IMG/VR virus record: IMGVR_UViG_3300047560_001339
Span: 1-50,005 of that record
Length of the DNA stretch: 50,005 nt
Source: a virus
Direction: 5' to 3' (one strand)
In this document: positions 49,867-50,005 of the stretch, in pieces
How the letters are laid out: the number at the start of each line of letters is the position of its first letter
How positions within the stretch are numbered: position 1 is the first letter of the stretch
Program-made: the position numbers and the translations under genes
Notes under the pieces: generated by a model
What the model saw: only the letters and a program-made list of their open reading frames with translations
Database searches by the model: none
Told to the model about the DNA's origin: nothing

Positions 49867-50004
49867 TTATTTCCTCCTTAAAAAACTGAATGGACATTTT
49901 GATTTCTTACCAAATATTTTATCTTTATACGAACTAATTAAACTCTTAGCGGATTCGTATCTTTCATTTAATGATTGTTTTCTTATTACATCTTTTGCAT
50001 ATAA
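49867..50004 (-). CDS. Truncated gene at window edge (C-terminal 45 aa)
   Basis: A minus-strand frame is open from the right edge and stops with TAA directly before the ATG of the next gene. The visible end is basic (SSYKDKIFGKKSKCPFSFLR). Partial, 5' part outside the window. The tight TAA-ATG junction supports a real coupled gene. No identity can be given. Confidence 0.5.
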   Translation of the reverse strand, partial: LYAKDVIRKQSLNERYESAKSLISSYKDKIFGKKSKCPFSFLRRK

Positions 50005-50005
50005 A

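Noticed and set aside
1-50005. tRNA genes, integrase, attachment sites or insertion sequences
   Set aside because: I looked for integrase or transposase motifs and tRNA-like cloverleaf ends and saw none. Without tools I cannot exclude a degenerate tRNA.

Overview
This window is a large part of an AT-rich genome of a tailed dsDNA phage (Caudoviricetes), most likely short-tailed (podovirus-like). It has a terminase, a portal, a major capsid protein, head-tail adaptor-like and nozzle-like proteins, fibres, a holin/lysozyme cassette and several very large internal (ejection-type) proteins. I see no tail sheath, no tape measure, no integrase and no tRNA or rRNA gene. The right edge cuts a gene, so the window is incomplete on that side.

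Layout: (1) 1-2673, minus-strand early or accessory genes: a GP88-family protein, three small unknown genes and an ArdC-like antirestriction protein, with two good sigma70-like promoters and two intrinsic terminators. (2) 3001-3910: a 2OG-Fe(II) oxygenase (plus) converging on a SprT-like zinc peptidase (minus). (3) 4116-12493: head module (putative small terminase, large terminase, portal, GroES-like protein, scaffold, capsid). (4) 12494-12908: a gap that holds a 25-residue gene for PqqA, the precursor peptide of the cofactor pyrroloquinoline quinone. It has its own promoter, palindromic operator-like site and terminator, and is followed by a structured leader RNA. (5) 12909-18028: small structural, basic and adaptor genes. 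(6) 18025-29028: fibre and adhesin module with a 20-residue-repeat fibre and five glycine-rich paralogues. (7) 29028-31753: secreted/TSP1-like protein and lysis genes. (8) 31753-45097: nozzle-like protein, small beta proteins, a GNAT-like protein and internal virion proteins ending in a 1783-residue polyvalent protein. (9) 45094-50005, minus-strand replication genes: primase-helicase, HTH protein, probable ssDNA-binding protein, Gp157-like protein and a truncated gene.

The most interesting point is the phage pqqA. PQQ is the cofactor of methanol dehydrogenases, and the peptide has the Glu-x3-Tyr core that PqqE crosslinks. No other pqq gene is visible, so the peptide would have to feed host PqqB/C/D/E enzymes. 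This suggests a PQQ-making host, plausibly a methylotrophic betaproteobacterium (Methylophilaceae); the host assignment is inference. The operator-like palindrome at pqqA has the same ACACA-N3-TGTGT form as a palindrome between the phage HTH gene and the primase gene, which suggests common control.
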